In this document: positions 24,291 through 35,490 of the stretch, piece by piece
How positions within the stretch are numbered: position 1 is the first letter of the stretch
How the letters are laid out: every line of letters begins with the position of its first letter
Translations under genes and position numbers: made by a program
NCBI GenBank assembly: GCA_907163375.1
Contig: CAJQUW010007105.1
Location: 1-64,000 of the forward strand
Length of the DNA: 64,000 nucleotides
Origin: Prostheceraeus crozeri
Taxonomy: Eukaryota > Platyhelminthes > Polycladida > Euryleptidae
Direction: 5' to 3'
The notes under the pieces: model-generated
What the model was told of the DNA's origin: nothing
The model's input: the letters and a program-made list of their open reading frames with translations, nothing else
Database searches by the model: none

Positions 24291-25799
24291 GGTGGAATAT
24301 TTTAATGTGCATTTTATTTCCGATTATTTTCTTCCTTGCATCTCAAACAACACGGAATCAAAATATTTTGTATTCTACCAGAAGACAGATGAAAATGAGC
24401 AATATTAAAGATGAAAGAAATAAATGGAATTCTCCCTTTATCCTCTCGGGATCCGAAATCCGCTATTTGAACTGAAGGAGAATTTGAAGTTAATCTGATT
24501 TCACAAGAATGATAGAAAATGTTGATCAGAAACGAAAATCATCAGAGACCGAAATTATTATCGCAACTGAATATCAGAATCAGGCAATGAAATAATTTGG
24601 ACTTTAAACCGAACAGAATTAGTGACATATTTTTGTTTTAGTGGAGGAGAATGAACGTGAAGAACTCCAGTGAAGAAGAAGAAGGAATGTGTTATATTCT
24701 CGGTGCAGATGCACATTTTCAGATGCGGAGACGAACAAGATGGAAATTGAATCGCTTTATGTTCGCCTCTGGAACATTTTAACTTTTGTTCATGGAAACT
24801 TCAAAAAACGGGCTAGGACGAATTCAGAGAAAACTCCTACTTTTTGGCAAAATTTTTTAAAATATGAAAACTTGAAATTCGTCAAAACTACCCACAGGCA
24901 CAGCTACCATGAAATAAATCATAGATCACATAAGACCTATTAGTGAGTCGCACAACAACGAAGAAACGTTAATACTGAATTTATTTTAGGAATCTTTAGC
25001 ACATTTTCAGAGACATGTGGCATTGGTTAAGGGACATTCGGTTTCCGGAAGGGAACATGTGGCGTCGATTAAGATATAAGATTTTGACTTGAAGACACGA
25101 GAAAACTGCACACCTAAGACTTCTCCTGAAAGTGTTATCACGTCAACACGCACGTCAAAACAGTTTCTCGATTGTCGTGATATGACGTCGCTGCACAAAA
25201 ATGAAATCAAATTTGTATGCGTGCGGCAGCAAGGTGGAAATTTTCTCCGTAACTGGTATGCTTGTTTTCAACTGATGCAGAGTGAAGACATACATTCTGT
25301 GCAGTCAGTGAAGGAGACAGAATCATCATCATCATGTATTATTATTGACGAAACCAATTTCCTAACGATGAAATGAAGGCAATTTCTGTCATAAAAACAA
25401 TCCATCTTACATTAGGTTTATATCTGGATGTAAAAGGCGAATTATTTTCCCGTTTGCAAAAAAATTGAGAGAGAATCATGCGGACTCAAAACCATTGTAA
25501 ATTTGATATCTTTTTAGAATTCGATCAAATAATTGGTAAACTCTAAGTAATAATTTAAAATTTCTGCTGATCAACTGATTCCTAGACAAATTACTGGAAT
25601 ACATTGCCAAGGATCTAGTCATGTACCCGAAAACAATCATAAATATTTATGCCAATAAGTAAATAGTCTTCTGTGCTGTCCGGCAGGGCGTCGAGTTGAG
25701 AAAAGCAACAGCTCCCGTTCTTGAAAATAGAAAGTGTATTCTGTATGTGTTCGTACTGCGATCATGTGCGAGAATAAGACGTGGACCTGAAAAGGCTGT
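24291..25799. other. Spacer with short unassigned frames
   Basis: Frames at 24689-24943 and 25089-25376 (plus strand) show no known domain. A CATCAT microsatellite (about 25323-25335) lies at the end of the second one. Confidence 0.35.
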
Positions 25800-26016
25800 C
25801 ACATTATCATGAAGATGGAAGGAACAGAAAAGGAATTAGGGAAAAGAAAGTGTGATGTATACTGATTGATGGATGCAGGAGTGAAGATCTCGGGAAGAAG
25901 ATTAACATAGCTGGCATTTCCGATGTTCTGCGAAGAAGGCTGCAGTGGTACGGTATAGCCACATTATGAGAAGATAAGATGACTGGACGAAGAGATACTT
26001 CCACCTTGAGGTACAA
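25800..26016 (+). pseudogene. Possible LINE RT tail fragment
   Basis: The phrase SDVLRRRLQWYGIATL resembles the conserved C-terminal block (RRRLRWFGHVxR) that follows the reverse transcriptase in SVLLYG-type LINEs, and GRRDTSTL resembles the text after it. Stops interrupt it and nothing upstream can be followed. It ends just before the CACGGTG element, which may have inserted into it. Weak assignment based on one motif. Confidence 0.35.
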
Positions 26017-26023
26017 GGCAATT

Positions 26024-26532
26024 CACGGTGGGTTTGAAATATGTTTTTGGTCAAAAAAATGCCTGGTCATTTTGAATGATTTTTCTATAAATGTGATGTC
26101 CACAAATCATTTTGCAGCAAAAACGAAAAAAATTTAACGATTGGATTTAAAGATATTGACCATAATACCCTAAACATACTACTTATAATAAATATTTTCA
26201 TAAATTGGTCCATTTTGCATAATGAACACATATTTTGGTCTGTTTTTGGTAGGTTGGCTGTCGTAAATATCATTAAACAGTAACTGATGACAATATCACA
26301 TTTATCATAATATATCAATCACATATACGCTGCATACTACTTATAATAAATATTTTCAAAAAATGGTCTATTTTGCATATTGTATTCATATTTTGGTCTG
26401 TATTTGGTAGGTTAGCTGTCGTAAATATCATTAAACATAACTAATGACAATATCATATTTACCATTAATATATCAATCACATATACGCTGTATACTATTT
26501 ATTTGCAACTTTTTTATTTAAAAACATATTCA
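26024..26532. repeat. Left TIR with internal 158-bp tandem duplication
   Basis: Inverted copy of 29209-29563 but longer, because a 158-bp block (about 26175-26332) is repeated imperfectly (26333-26490). The first copy matches the right TIR almost perfectly while the second is clearly more diverged, so the duplication predates this insertion. The inner edge (GCAACTTTTTTATTT) matches the inner edge of the right TIR, showing that the right end simply has one unit fewer. Confidence 0.85.
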
Positions 26533-27036
26533 TGAATATTTGAAAGCACATTTGTAGATGTAACGTGAAAGTAGGCTCTAACTAATAGTTACTCTGATAA
26601 TTCGCAATCATATGTTGATAATTCAGAACAATATATTCGATTTTGCATCGAACATGCTTCCTACGGATTCCTGATATTTGATTCTTTTCGTATTTGATAT
26701 TTCTGTTGTAATAGAATGAGCACAACGTTATAACTTGCTAATTTAGTCGCATTATTATTCCAAATTTGAAATCGATGAAATGTCTTGCTTGCTCTGCTAA
26801 TACGACGTACGATATCATATCTATGCTGAGTTATCAGTCATTTTTTTCATTTAGAAGATGGTGAAACAGTGGCAGTCACATGGTGCATAGAGTGCGTGCG
26901 TGCTAGCAGTCGGTTATTTCAAATCTGAAATCGATGAAGCGATGGTTAAGAACAAGATATCTATGTATATTTTTGAATCATTTCATTTAACTTGTCGAAT
27001 ACGTCATACTTTATTTACAGTTCATTGCTGCGCAAG

Positions 27037-29058
27037 ATGCCGAAGTCGCATGATGAAAACAGAATATGTGTCTGTCTTATTTGCCTCGGAAAGACTAAAG
27101 AAATGTTTCAAATTACCGATGACCATAAGAAGATCATAAATACGCATATCATATTTGGATAAGACGACGATGATGTACGCTTACCTTCAGCCCTCTGTTC
27201 CACCTGCAAGCGCGTTATCCAGGACTATTCTAAAGGAAACTTTGCTCGCCGAATCAACGTCGTGGATCATTCCATCTTGTTTGGGTTTCGACCCGAAACG
27301 AGGAACAGAGCCTGTGAGTGCACTGTATGTGAGATGGCGACAACTTCGATTAACGCAAAGATTTCTTCGACGAAATTCAAACGTGGCAGGCCTCGTACTG
27401 AAGACGACACTTCGAATCAATGTAATCCATCAGCGATCAAGCTCTGCAGCAGGTGTTTGTCCATCTTACAACGTGGGAAAGAGCATAGATGTTCAATGGA
27501 CACTCGTCATTCTAACATTCTCAATTTCGCAAACGTGTCATCAAAATCGAGAGAAATGATGCTATCATCTCTTGTGAAAGAACAAGTTGCTTCAGCAGAA
27601 TCTACTGAGTTGTCTGTATCGAACGCAACTGGAGGTCGACCTACGAAAATCATCGTTTCTCCTCAGCACACAGCCTCAAGTAAAGGACAACTGTTCACCG
27701 TGGATGACATGAGCACACTGCAAGTTGACTTGAATCTCTCAACAAACCATACATTAGAAGTTGCGAAGAATTTGAGAGCCTCGTCTTCCAATAGAAAGAT
27801 AATTGAGACTGGTCTAAAGGAAAAGCTTTCAACAGTTAACCATCGACTGGACGATTTCTTTGATGTTATATCCATCGATTTCACAAGGAAAGAGGACTCA
27901 GTTGTTACACGAGATGAACATCCGACTGTGATTTGTACAGATCTGAATGCTCTTCTTCAATATGTGCACGATCATCGACAATATTCAGAGGAGCCCAATG
28001 TGAAAGTCGGCATCGATGGAGGGGGCGGCTTCCTCAAGATAAGTGTTACCATGGAGCGTGCATGTACTGAATCTTCGGAAATTCAAGTCTCCAAGTGATC
28101 TTCTTACAGAGATGAAACAAAGAAAACCTTGAAAGAAACCAGCGTGAAACGTTTATTTATTGTGTTCATTACACCTGATATTCAGGAGAACTACGGAAAC
28201 ATCTTGCATTTGTGGTGCTTATTGAAACTTTCTAATGTAGCTTTCCCTTATACTCTGTCAACTGATCTGAAAATAGCCAACATTCTATTTGGCTTGAGTG
28301 CTCACGGATCTGCCCATCCATGCTGTTGGTGCGACGTGGAAAAATCAAAATTGGACACGCGAGGTAATGTTCGGACTCTTGGCAATATTCGTCAACAGTT
28401 TTGGGAATACCACAAACATGGAAGTAAGCCAAATACTGCTAAGAATTTTGCAAACTGTATCCACCCACCTATATTGAAGGGAGACGACTCTATTCTAGCG
28501 ATTGACGTACTCCCACCACCTGAACTGCATTTATTATTAGGTGTAGTGAACTATATCTACAATGCAGCTCAAAAAGATTGGACTAACATAATGAAATGGG
28601 CAAACGCTTGTCATGTTGAGCGCACTGTGATACATGGAGGGTCATTTGATGGAAATTCTTGTAAAAAACTTTTAGAAAACATTGATCGACTTCAGTCAAT
28701 GTGTCCTATTCATATTTTGAAATACGTTGATTGTTTGAGGTGTTTTCGTAATGTAGTTAAGTCATGTTTCGGTCGAACCTTGGAACCTGATTTCAAACGT
28801 CATATTTCTGATTTTCAACAAAGTTACATCAGTTTGGACATCAATGTCACTCCCAAGGTACATTGTGTATTTTTTCATTTAATTGATTTTATTGAACGAA
28901 AAAGTGAATCGCTTGGGCGTTTTTCGGAGCAGGCGTTTGAGTCTGTGCATGTTGACTTCAAAGCTACCTGGTCAAAATTCAAAGTGCATGTGAATCACCC
29001 TGATTATGAAAGACGTCTTCTGTGCGCAGTTCGCGAGTACAATGCAAAGCATTTGTAG
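27037..29058 (+). pseudogene. RAG1/Transib-like DDE transposase, two in-frame stops
   Basis: A single 673-codon frame from ATG 27037 to 29058, broken only by TAA at 27160 and TGA at 28096. N-terminal zinc-ligand clusters: CVCLICLGK, CSTCKRV, CECTVCE and CSRCLSILQRGKEHRC (residues about 10-155). The core shows VGIDGGGGF (Asp 327), TDLKIANILFGL (Asp 410), CCWC (Cys 429/432), VHCVFFH (His 609/614) and SEQAFESVH (Glu 635). In RAG1 the corresponding residues are D600, D708, C727/C730, H937/H942 and E962: D-to-C spacing is 19 in both, and H-to-E is 21 here against 20. I infer a zinc-containing RNase H-fold transposase acting on the CACGGTG ends. Related uncharacterised proteins are common in cnidarians and arthropods; the formal superfamily is uncertain. 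Confidence 0.75.
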
Positions 29059-29208
29059 TAGCTAAGTTTCATGTTATATCATTTTACAGATGAAATATTA
29101 TTAAATGTTTGTTAAACAAATTATCTTGTTTTTTAATCTCGTTTAGTTTGGATAAATGTCTATGTATAAAAATGCCTTCAAACACAATCCATAAACGTAT
29201 TTATAGTA

Positions 29209-29563
29209 ATAAATATGTTTTTAAATAAAAAAGTTGCAGATAACTAGTATGCAGCGTATATGTGATTGATATATTATTATGGTAAATGTGATATTGTCAT
29301 CAGTTACTGTTTAATGATATTTACGACAGCCAACCTACCAAAAACAGACCAAAATATGTGTTCATTATGCAAAATAGACCAATTTATGAAAATATTTATT
29401 ATAAGTAGTATGTTTAGGGTATTATGGTCAATATCTTTAAATCCAATCGTTGAATTGTTTTCGTTTTTGCTGCAAAATGATTTGTGGACATCACATTTAT
29501 AGAAAAATCATTCAAAATGACCAGGCATTTTTTTGACCAAAAACATATTTCAAACCCACCGTG
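29209..29563. repeat. Right TIR of the RAG1-like element
   Basis: A 355-bp inverted copy of the left terminus, ending CCCACCGTG at 29563. It holds one copy of the 158-bp unit found twice on the left. A 78-codon frame here mirrors a frame in the left TIR only because the DNA is duplicated; it is not a gene. Confidence 0.88.
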
Positions 29564-29759
29564 GCAAATAAACAAGAGAAAGAGCAAAGAATACATGGTC
29601 ACAAGTCATCTCTGATGACCTCTGAGCTCTGGGTCACGATCCAGCAATGTTCTACTATCAGTAGAAATGGCGGCGCGCTATCCGAAAGCAGGAACCGTCT
29701 GACCCTTTTCAACATGGAGAAGGGCGAAAGTAAAGAGTCAGTCTTACAAAATCTTCTGT

Positions 29760-29856
29760 AGACGTCGTGGGTCGCACAAGTCGGCAATTTTGAAGCCGCG
29801 GACCGCACGAGATTGGTTCTGTGACACGTCCGCGGGCCGCAGGTTGCCAACCCCTG
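29760..29856. mobile_element. Solitary hAT terminus
   Basis: The sequence CGCGGGCCGCAGGTTGCCAA followed by CCCCTG is, on the reverse strand, a classic hAT end (CAGGGGTTGGCAACCTGCGG). GC-rich subterminal motifs (GTCGGCAATTTTGAAGCCGC, GGACCGCACGAG) precede it. No matching left end was found nearby, so this is a truncated element or its partner has decayed. Confidence 0.6.
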
Positions 29857-30793
29857 GTCTACATAGACAAGAAGTGTGTGATTACTTATCTTTCTCCATT
29901 CACTACCTTCTCCTTTCTCATTCTATTTTTATCACTCTTTCAGAAGAATCGAGCTGGAATGTTTGTGCGCCTCAAGTTAATCTAATTCGATATACAGACA
30001 CCAACAAATAATAGAATGTTGATTCGCAAATTGCCGTTCGTGTCTGATGAATATTAGTTACTGAGATGCTAAATTGATTTTCAGGATTTGAAATCCTTGT
30101 TTCGAAGGAGCACAAGAGCGAGCTGTCACGTTCATGGGATTAAGTTTTAAGTGGTGTTGACGAGTGGTATTGTTCAGTTACGCAACTCCATTAACATTCT
30201 GATTAAAAAGGACGCAACCTTTCCTGCCATAATATCTTTCTAAAACAGCTGCATCTCTCGGCGACGTAATTTCAGCTAACTTGATTTTATTGATTGAAGA
30301 TTGAATGCGATAATACTTATTCCTGGTGTTTAACAATTTCCTCCCAGCTTCTTGTGAGCTTAGGCGATAAATATGATGAATCTAGAAGAAAATAGACTGA
30401 AGGAATATTAATTGCGCGTCAGCCAAGCAATCCTTCTTTGATGATTTTTGTGGTGGAATTACAGAGAATTTAACGCATTTTAAAATAGTATGCATGTCGA
30501 TCAAAACACGTGTGTGAAGCTAGCGAAACTTCCCAGCTGAGCCAAATTCTTAGTATTGCTGATAGGTGCAGTAAACGAATTTCAATTTCTCACTATCTGT
30601 TCCAATTTTTGCGCTGTTCACAAATATATGCTTCAATTTTTATAACAGTGCAGTTTTTCGACGTAAATCCGGATTTAGCTGTTTTCTGCGATCTGATTGT
30701 CAAGATAGCAAATCATTTTTTAATCTTAAGACTTTATCTGTGAAATAGCTAAGCACTCACATCAATTTGAAGTTCATTATCACAAATCTGCCG
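29857..30793. other. Gene-free stretch
   Basis: No gene or element signature recognised. Confidence 0.4.
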
Positions 30794-30841
30794 TTAAAAG
30801 GCAAAACGACGTATTTCGAAATACGTTGTTTTACCTTTTAA
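30794..30841. repeat. 48-bp near-perfect palindrome
   Basis: A self-complementary sequence centred on TTCGAA. The inner 18 bases (ACGTATTTCGAAATACGT) are a perfect palindrome and the outer arms (TTAAAAGGCAAAAC against GTTTTACCTTTTAA) differ only at bases that could still form G-U pairs. Its core is the same as the unit of the minisatellite at 32430-32665. Confidence 0.85.
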
Positions 30842-30984
30842 GGGTCTATTAGAGCCAGTGAGATCTGAACTTTCAGGGTATATGCTTGAAATGTGATCAT
30901 ATAATTGTGGTATTCCTACATTTTTGATATTGTACTGTAAACGTAGTAATTGGAAAATAAATAATTGGAAAAACTGGGTGGATG

Positions 30985-31125
30985 GTTTAAAAGGTTAAAA
31001 CAGCGTATTTCAAAATAAATACTTTTTTTAAGGAAAGGAAAAAAGGCAAGGCAAAACAACGTTTTCGAAATTTTTTTTTTTTTCAAGGCGTTTTGGCAAA
31101 ACAAAGTTTAAAAGGCAACAATACA
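30985..31125. repeat. Degenerate copies of the AAAAGGCAAAACAACG repeat
   Basis: Contains GGTTTAAAAGGTTAAAACAG, AAGGCAAGGCAAAACAACG, GGCAAAACAAAG and TTTAAAAGGCAAC, decayed relatives of the arm of the palindrome at 30794, in the same orientation as its left arm. The sequence between here and 32430 has no gene; the frames at 31364-31564, 31624-31866 and 31905-32252 lack recognisable domains. Confidence 0.55.
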
Positions 31126-32429
31126 TTTTTATTATGATTTTTTTTTAAGATTCTTTATACAAGCAACGATAATGCGTACAATATTTATATAATAATAATA
31201 ATTTTGTATGAATTATTCAAATTAAAAATAATAGCTTCAATTCATTTATTTTCATATGATTCATTTTCGGGGGCGTTTGACAAGCAGCAGGGGCGTTTTT
31301 GCAGACATTAGAATTATCCGGAAATATAGTGATTTTCCGGAAAATTACTTCAGATGATATGAAATGAATCTTGTATTCTACGCGGGTATTCAAGAGAAAA
31401 AATTCGAGAGATACTTCTTAAGCAGAGAAAGAAAAACTCTAGGCGCGAGAAAAAACTTTCAAAACTTACGTGGCTTATCTGAAGAAAGGTTCATACGATG
31501 TATTTTAAAGGTTAGATTCGTTGGACCTCTGAAAAGCTTCCTTTTTCAAAAAATCCTCTTTTAAAGATATCATGAATAATGAAAAGTGCTTAAAGATATC
31601 AGATATGAGCAAGATCAAAGAAATTGAAGGATACCAAAAGAAATCAAGAAACGGGGTATTTCTCAACAGACAGAAAGAGACCTGGTGATTTTCAAAAACA
31701 TATCAAATTGGTCGTTAATAAGGAATACCAAAGATATGGAATTGGAATTGCTGGATTTTCAGGAATGTTAGGAATGTTATTTTTAGCTTTTTTTAGATTA
31801 ATTAAGATACGAGATTTTAAAGACATTAAAGTGTTATTTGTACAATTTTGTGGCATAAATGCTTAATTACACATACTTTTTGTATTTTTAACATTTTTTA
31901 TTTTTTATATTTTGTCTTGAAATATTTCTAACACAGACTTGTCTTGAAATACCAGTACCAGTATCATTCGTCTAATAGCAATATGTAAACAGGACATCAA
32001 TAAGTAGATAGTGTGAGAGACCGAACGTATATATATAAATATAGAATAAATAATAATAATGAATATAACATGGAAAAAGTATTGTATGGGCATCGTTTCT
32101 TTAAAACTTATTTTTTGTGTACAAATATGTGTACAATGTACATAAAACTGCAGTAGTGTTGCTATTATAAAGTTGGGTGTAATTGCAGTACAATTCATGT
32201 GGGTAGTGGCAAAAATAACGAAATACCCTTTTGCAAAAACTATACATATCACTATTTTCTAGTAATCACTCCAATTGCATTTTAAAAACGGCACTAAAAT
32301 GGTTAGTAGTTGCAAAATTTGACAATACCCTTTTATATGTAAATGTTTTTTAATTTTCTTGAGTTCAATTTACGCTGTGATCGAACGTTATCGGTTCTGT
32401 CTTTTGAAATCTAAGCATAAAGTAAAGCG

Positions 32430-32665
32430 CAACATATTTTTGAAAATGGTTTGTTTTCTTTTTTGAATCTCGCAAAATGGGAAACGTATTTGTTATACGT
32501 TGTTTTGCCTTTTAAAACCACGCACATGGGAACGTATTTCGAAAAAATTGTTTTGCCTTTTAATTTAAAGGACATGGGGGAAAATTTCGAAATACGTTGT
32601 TTTGCCTTTTTAAATCCATGCAAATGGGAAACGGAAATCGAAATCGAAAAGTTTTACCTTGCCTA
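32430..32665. repeat. Minisatellite, ~49-bp unit, 4-5 copies
   Basis: The anchor ATGGG recurs at 32477, 32526, 32574 and 32624 (steps of 49, 48 and 50). Each unit reads approximately AAATGGGAAACGTATTTCGA then AATACGTTGTTTTGCC and TTTTAA. The orientation is opposite to the copies at 30985-31125, so the region 30794-32665 may be one 1.9-kb element bounded by inverted clusters of the same repeat. The apparent 70-codon frame across it is an artefact of the repeat. Confidence 0.75.
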
Positions 32666-33344
32666 AAATATCATCAGAGACACCCGGAAGGTATAAAATG
32701 CAGAATTCACACCTAGAATGATCATTTACAACAAATGGGAAAGAAATATGAAGTCAAATTTACAAAATGTCTGCACTGCAAACATATTGTACCACAAATA
32801 CGCGAGAGTGGTTCCACTATGAGGTTGGCTGGACCACCCGGCGTAACGTATAAATTTGCAGAGAATTAGCCTAAGCAAAATATACCTACCAAAAGACTGG
32901 AAATAATACTGACCACGATTTGCCGCCCTATTTCACGTGTGAATCAGTGTCGTGCGAGAAAAATACGTTTTTTTGGATTCCATCGGATTCTCTCGAGTGG
33001 ATAATTTGCTTATTATGATGATCATTGCCTAGGACGACTTCATTTGATGCATCATGCTTTTTTCTTGCAAATGAAAAGATAATTCTATTGATTGCATAAA
33101 GCTCGTATTTTAAAAGCACCACATTAGAGAATAAAGTGTGGATGAACAGAGATGTGTGACGTTGAACAACATGCCTATTGTATGCAAAGGGACAAAAGAG
33201 TAGATAGTTGACATCTCATTACGTCTATTAATAATGTGATACTGCGAAAAAATTGATGGAATTTATAGAAACCGTAAAATGAGTTTTTCTCGGTGTCAAA
33301 TACATGAAACTTTGGAGATAATTTTATCTCTATAGTTGCAATCA
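32666..33344. other. Gene-free stretch
   Basis: No feature recognised apart from short AT-rich runs. Confidence 0.4.
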
Positions 33345-33564
33345 ATTTATGTTGTAAGCCTTGCTGCTGATCGTTGAATAAGATGTTTGATAGAATTATT
33401 TTGTTTTATTACTTTTTAAACAATATTTCGGAGTTATGACTCCGATATCTTATATACTGGAGAATGAAGCTACAACTCCGAAACATTGCTTAAAAAGTAA
33501 TAAAATGAAATAATTTTATCAAAGATCTCATTCAACAATCAGCAGTAAGGCTTGCAACATAAGT
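33345..33564. repeat. Fold-back element, ~95-bp arms
   Basis: The left arm 33345-33439 (from TTATGTTGTAAGCCTTGCTG to TTTCGGAGTTATG) is inverted at 33472-33564 with about ten differences. The centre holds a further small palindrome, TCGGAGTTATGACTCCGA. It has no coding content and no obvious target duplication. It has the size and structure of a palindromic MITE. Confidence 0.78.
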
Positions 33565-34965
33565 TATAATTATCCTAAAATTCCATCAAAATGCTGTTTA
33601 AGGAAAATTACGTTTTGCTAAAGTCGCATTTTGCATGAAATGAACATCTTCCTTTGCTCTCACATGCATAATCACGTATTTCGATCTACAAGGTTAACAT
33701 TTAGACATCAGAAATCATATAGAAATTCTATTTTTTACATCAGATCAGCAATTCAAAAACAAAAACTCAATTACAATATAATCACAATAAATCTTTAATA
33801 TGATTGAAAGAAGATTTTCCGTGTTCAAATCAGCAACTGTGTGATAAATGGGAACTATAGGCTGCCAGAGTATTTCTCTTAAAATTTCAAATGTAATTTT
33901 GCAAAGCTCAGGCTTGGGTTTGCGGTCTTTGATACAATTATTTTGTTTCCTGCTTGCTGCTTTGTAGGGCCTTAATAATTTTGCAATAGCATTCTTTTGA
34001 AATGCTGATTTGCGGTTGATAATCGATCAAAAAGGCTATGTAGAAGAATATGTCACCGGGATGCACTGGGACCCCCCTACTCAGGTCTCTGAGGGTTAAC
34101 AGCATTGTCATGTTTTATGAAACTATTGACGGCGGTTTTGTGGCTATTCTTATTTCGCTCCATCGAACCAATACAATGCTTAAAAATCTTGTGTGTTGCT
34201 ACCTCCGAATAGTCATTAATTGTGACCGAAACTGTTTGTAGCTGATAATGCATGTACACAAGATAAAGCATCACCTTCAACTTTGCTCTTCTCATACTAG
34301 CGTGTGTATAAAAGTCAAGATATCAACATGCTCGATGGTCTCTATTCATGCATGGATAGATGTTACTGGTGAACAATGAATGTGCCACAATTACGCTAGT
34401 TAATATGAATGTTATAAGGCAATGATTGCAAACACGAAGTTCATTCAATATTCAGCTGTCTTTCCAATGAATTGAATTTTACACGGATTATTTATTGAAT
34501 TGACTTACGCTATTGCAAGCAAGCTTGATTCTTTCCTTGACCAGATATTCGATTTCATAATAAATTTTGACAGAACTTTGGTAGTTCTGATCTATTTTTA
34601 TCATCTGGAGAACATGTTTGCTCAAATTCGTCAATTTTTATGTTTGATTTTCTCAGCTGTGATCTGGCAAAACAGCTGCTCAATGTTACACTTTTATTTC
34701 AAGGAATAATTAATAGAAATGAAGATAGTATTTATTCAAAGGATTTGAACATGCGATAACGAATCGTCGAGGGAATTATGAAAGAAAAACTTGATTGATG
34801 GGCAAATGCTCATGTCAATTCAGAGTTCTAACGCCTTGATATAATTATTTAAGAAAACTTCAGGTACAGATGTAAAGGTTGTCGGACACTTTCTCGATTT
34901 GCTGTAATCCCTTACAAATTTCAATTATCGGATGCGGAGGTGGTGGGAAGCAACGTTTCTTGTCG
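33565..34965. other. Gene-free stretch
   Basis: No gene recognised. The frames at 34050-34241 (+) and 34077-34295 (-) overlap and have no family motif. Confidence 0.4.
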
Positions 34966-35490
34966 GAATCGGACGCTTTGTGCGGAGGCGGAGTCGGCCC
35001 AAAGCAAGGCTTTGCACTGAGCGAAGGCGGGCGGAGGCAAAGCTTTGCACAGAGGCGGGCGAATGCAAGGCTTTGCGCTGAGGCGGAGGCGGCCGGAAAC
35101 AAACGAAGGCCGGGCCTTGAAAGACCTTGCGCAGAGGCGGAGAAGGGCGGAGGCGAGGCGGGTGCAGATAAGGCTTTGCCTGGAGCGGAGGAAAACGAAG
35201 GCCAGACTCTTCGCAGAGGCGACGGAGGCAAGGCTGTTTGGAGAGACGGAGGTGGGTGGAGACAAAGCTTTGCGAGGAGGCGAAGGCAAGAGTTTGCGCA
35301 GAAGCGGAAGCGAAGGTGAGTGGAGACAAGGCTTTATTCGGAGGCGGGCGGAGATAAGGCTCTGAGTGGAGGCGGAGACGAACGAAGGCAAAGTTTGTGC
35401 AGAGGCGGGTAGAGGCAAGGCTTTGTGTGAAGGCGAACGGAGAAAAACTTTGTGCGGAGGCGGGCGAAGGCAAAGCTTTGCGTGGGTGCG
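34966..35490. repeat. CpG- and G-rich minisatellite, ~30-bp unit
   Basis: About 17 irregular copies of a unit like GGCGGGCGGAGGCAAGGCTT followed by TGCGCAGA, with spacings mostly 24-42 bases. It stands out sharply from the AT-rich surroundings by GC content and CpG density. Long frames exist on several strands only because stop codons are rare in this composition; no protein family is apparent. AAGCTTTGC-type half-palindromes recur in each unit. Confidence 0.85.

Larger units (their letters stand above)
26024..29563 (+). mobile_element. RAG1/Transib-like DNA transposon with long TIRs
   Basis: A 3540-bp element whose two ends begin CACGGTGGGTTTGAAAT and are inverted copies of each other over hundreds of bases. 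It carries one transposase gene on the plus strand. By eye the outermost 310 or so bases differ at only about six places, so insertion was recent. The start CACGGTG is close to the CAC-type termini of Transib, CMC and RAG elements (V(D)J heptamer CACAGTG). A clean target duplication is not visible: left flank AGGCAATT, right flank GCAAATAA share only GCAA out of register. Confidence 0.8.

Noticed and set aside
26085-26318. A 77-78 residue 'protein' encoded twice, at 26085-26318 (minus) and 29266-29502 (plus), looking like a paralogous pair
   Set aside because: The two frames are the inverted terminal repeats of the same transposon; identity is explained by the DNA repeat, not by protein selection.
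32411-32623. 70-codon minus-strand frame with repeating KGKTxxxKYV
   Set aside because: It is the translation of the 49-bp minisatellite, not a gene.
30794-32665. CRISPR-like array
   Set aside because: Units are contiguous palindromic tandem repeats without unique spacers, in a eukaryotic context.
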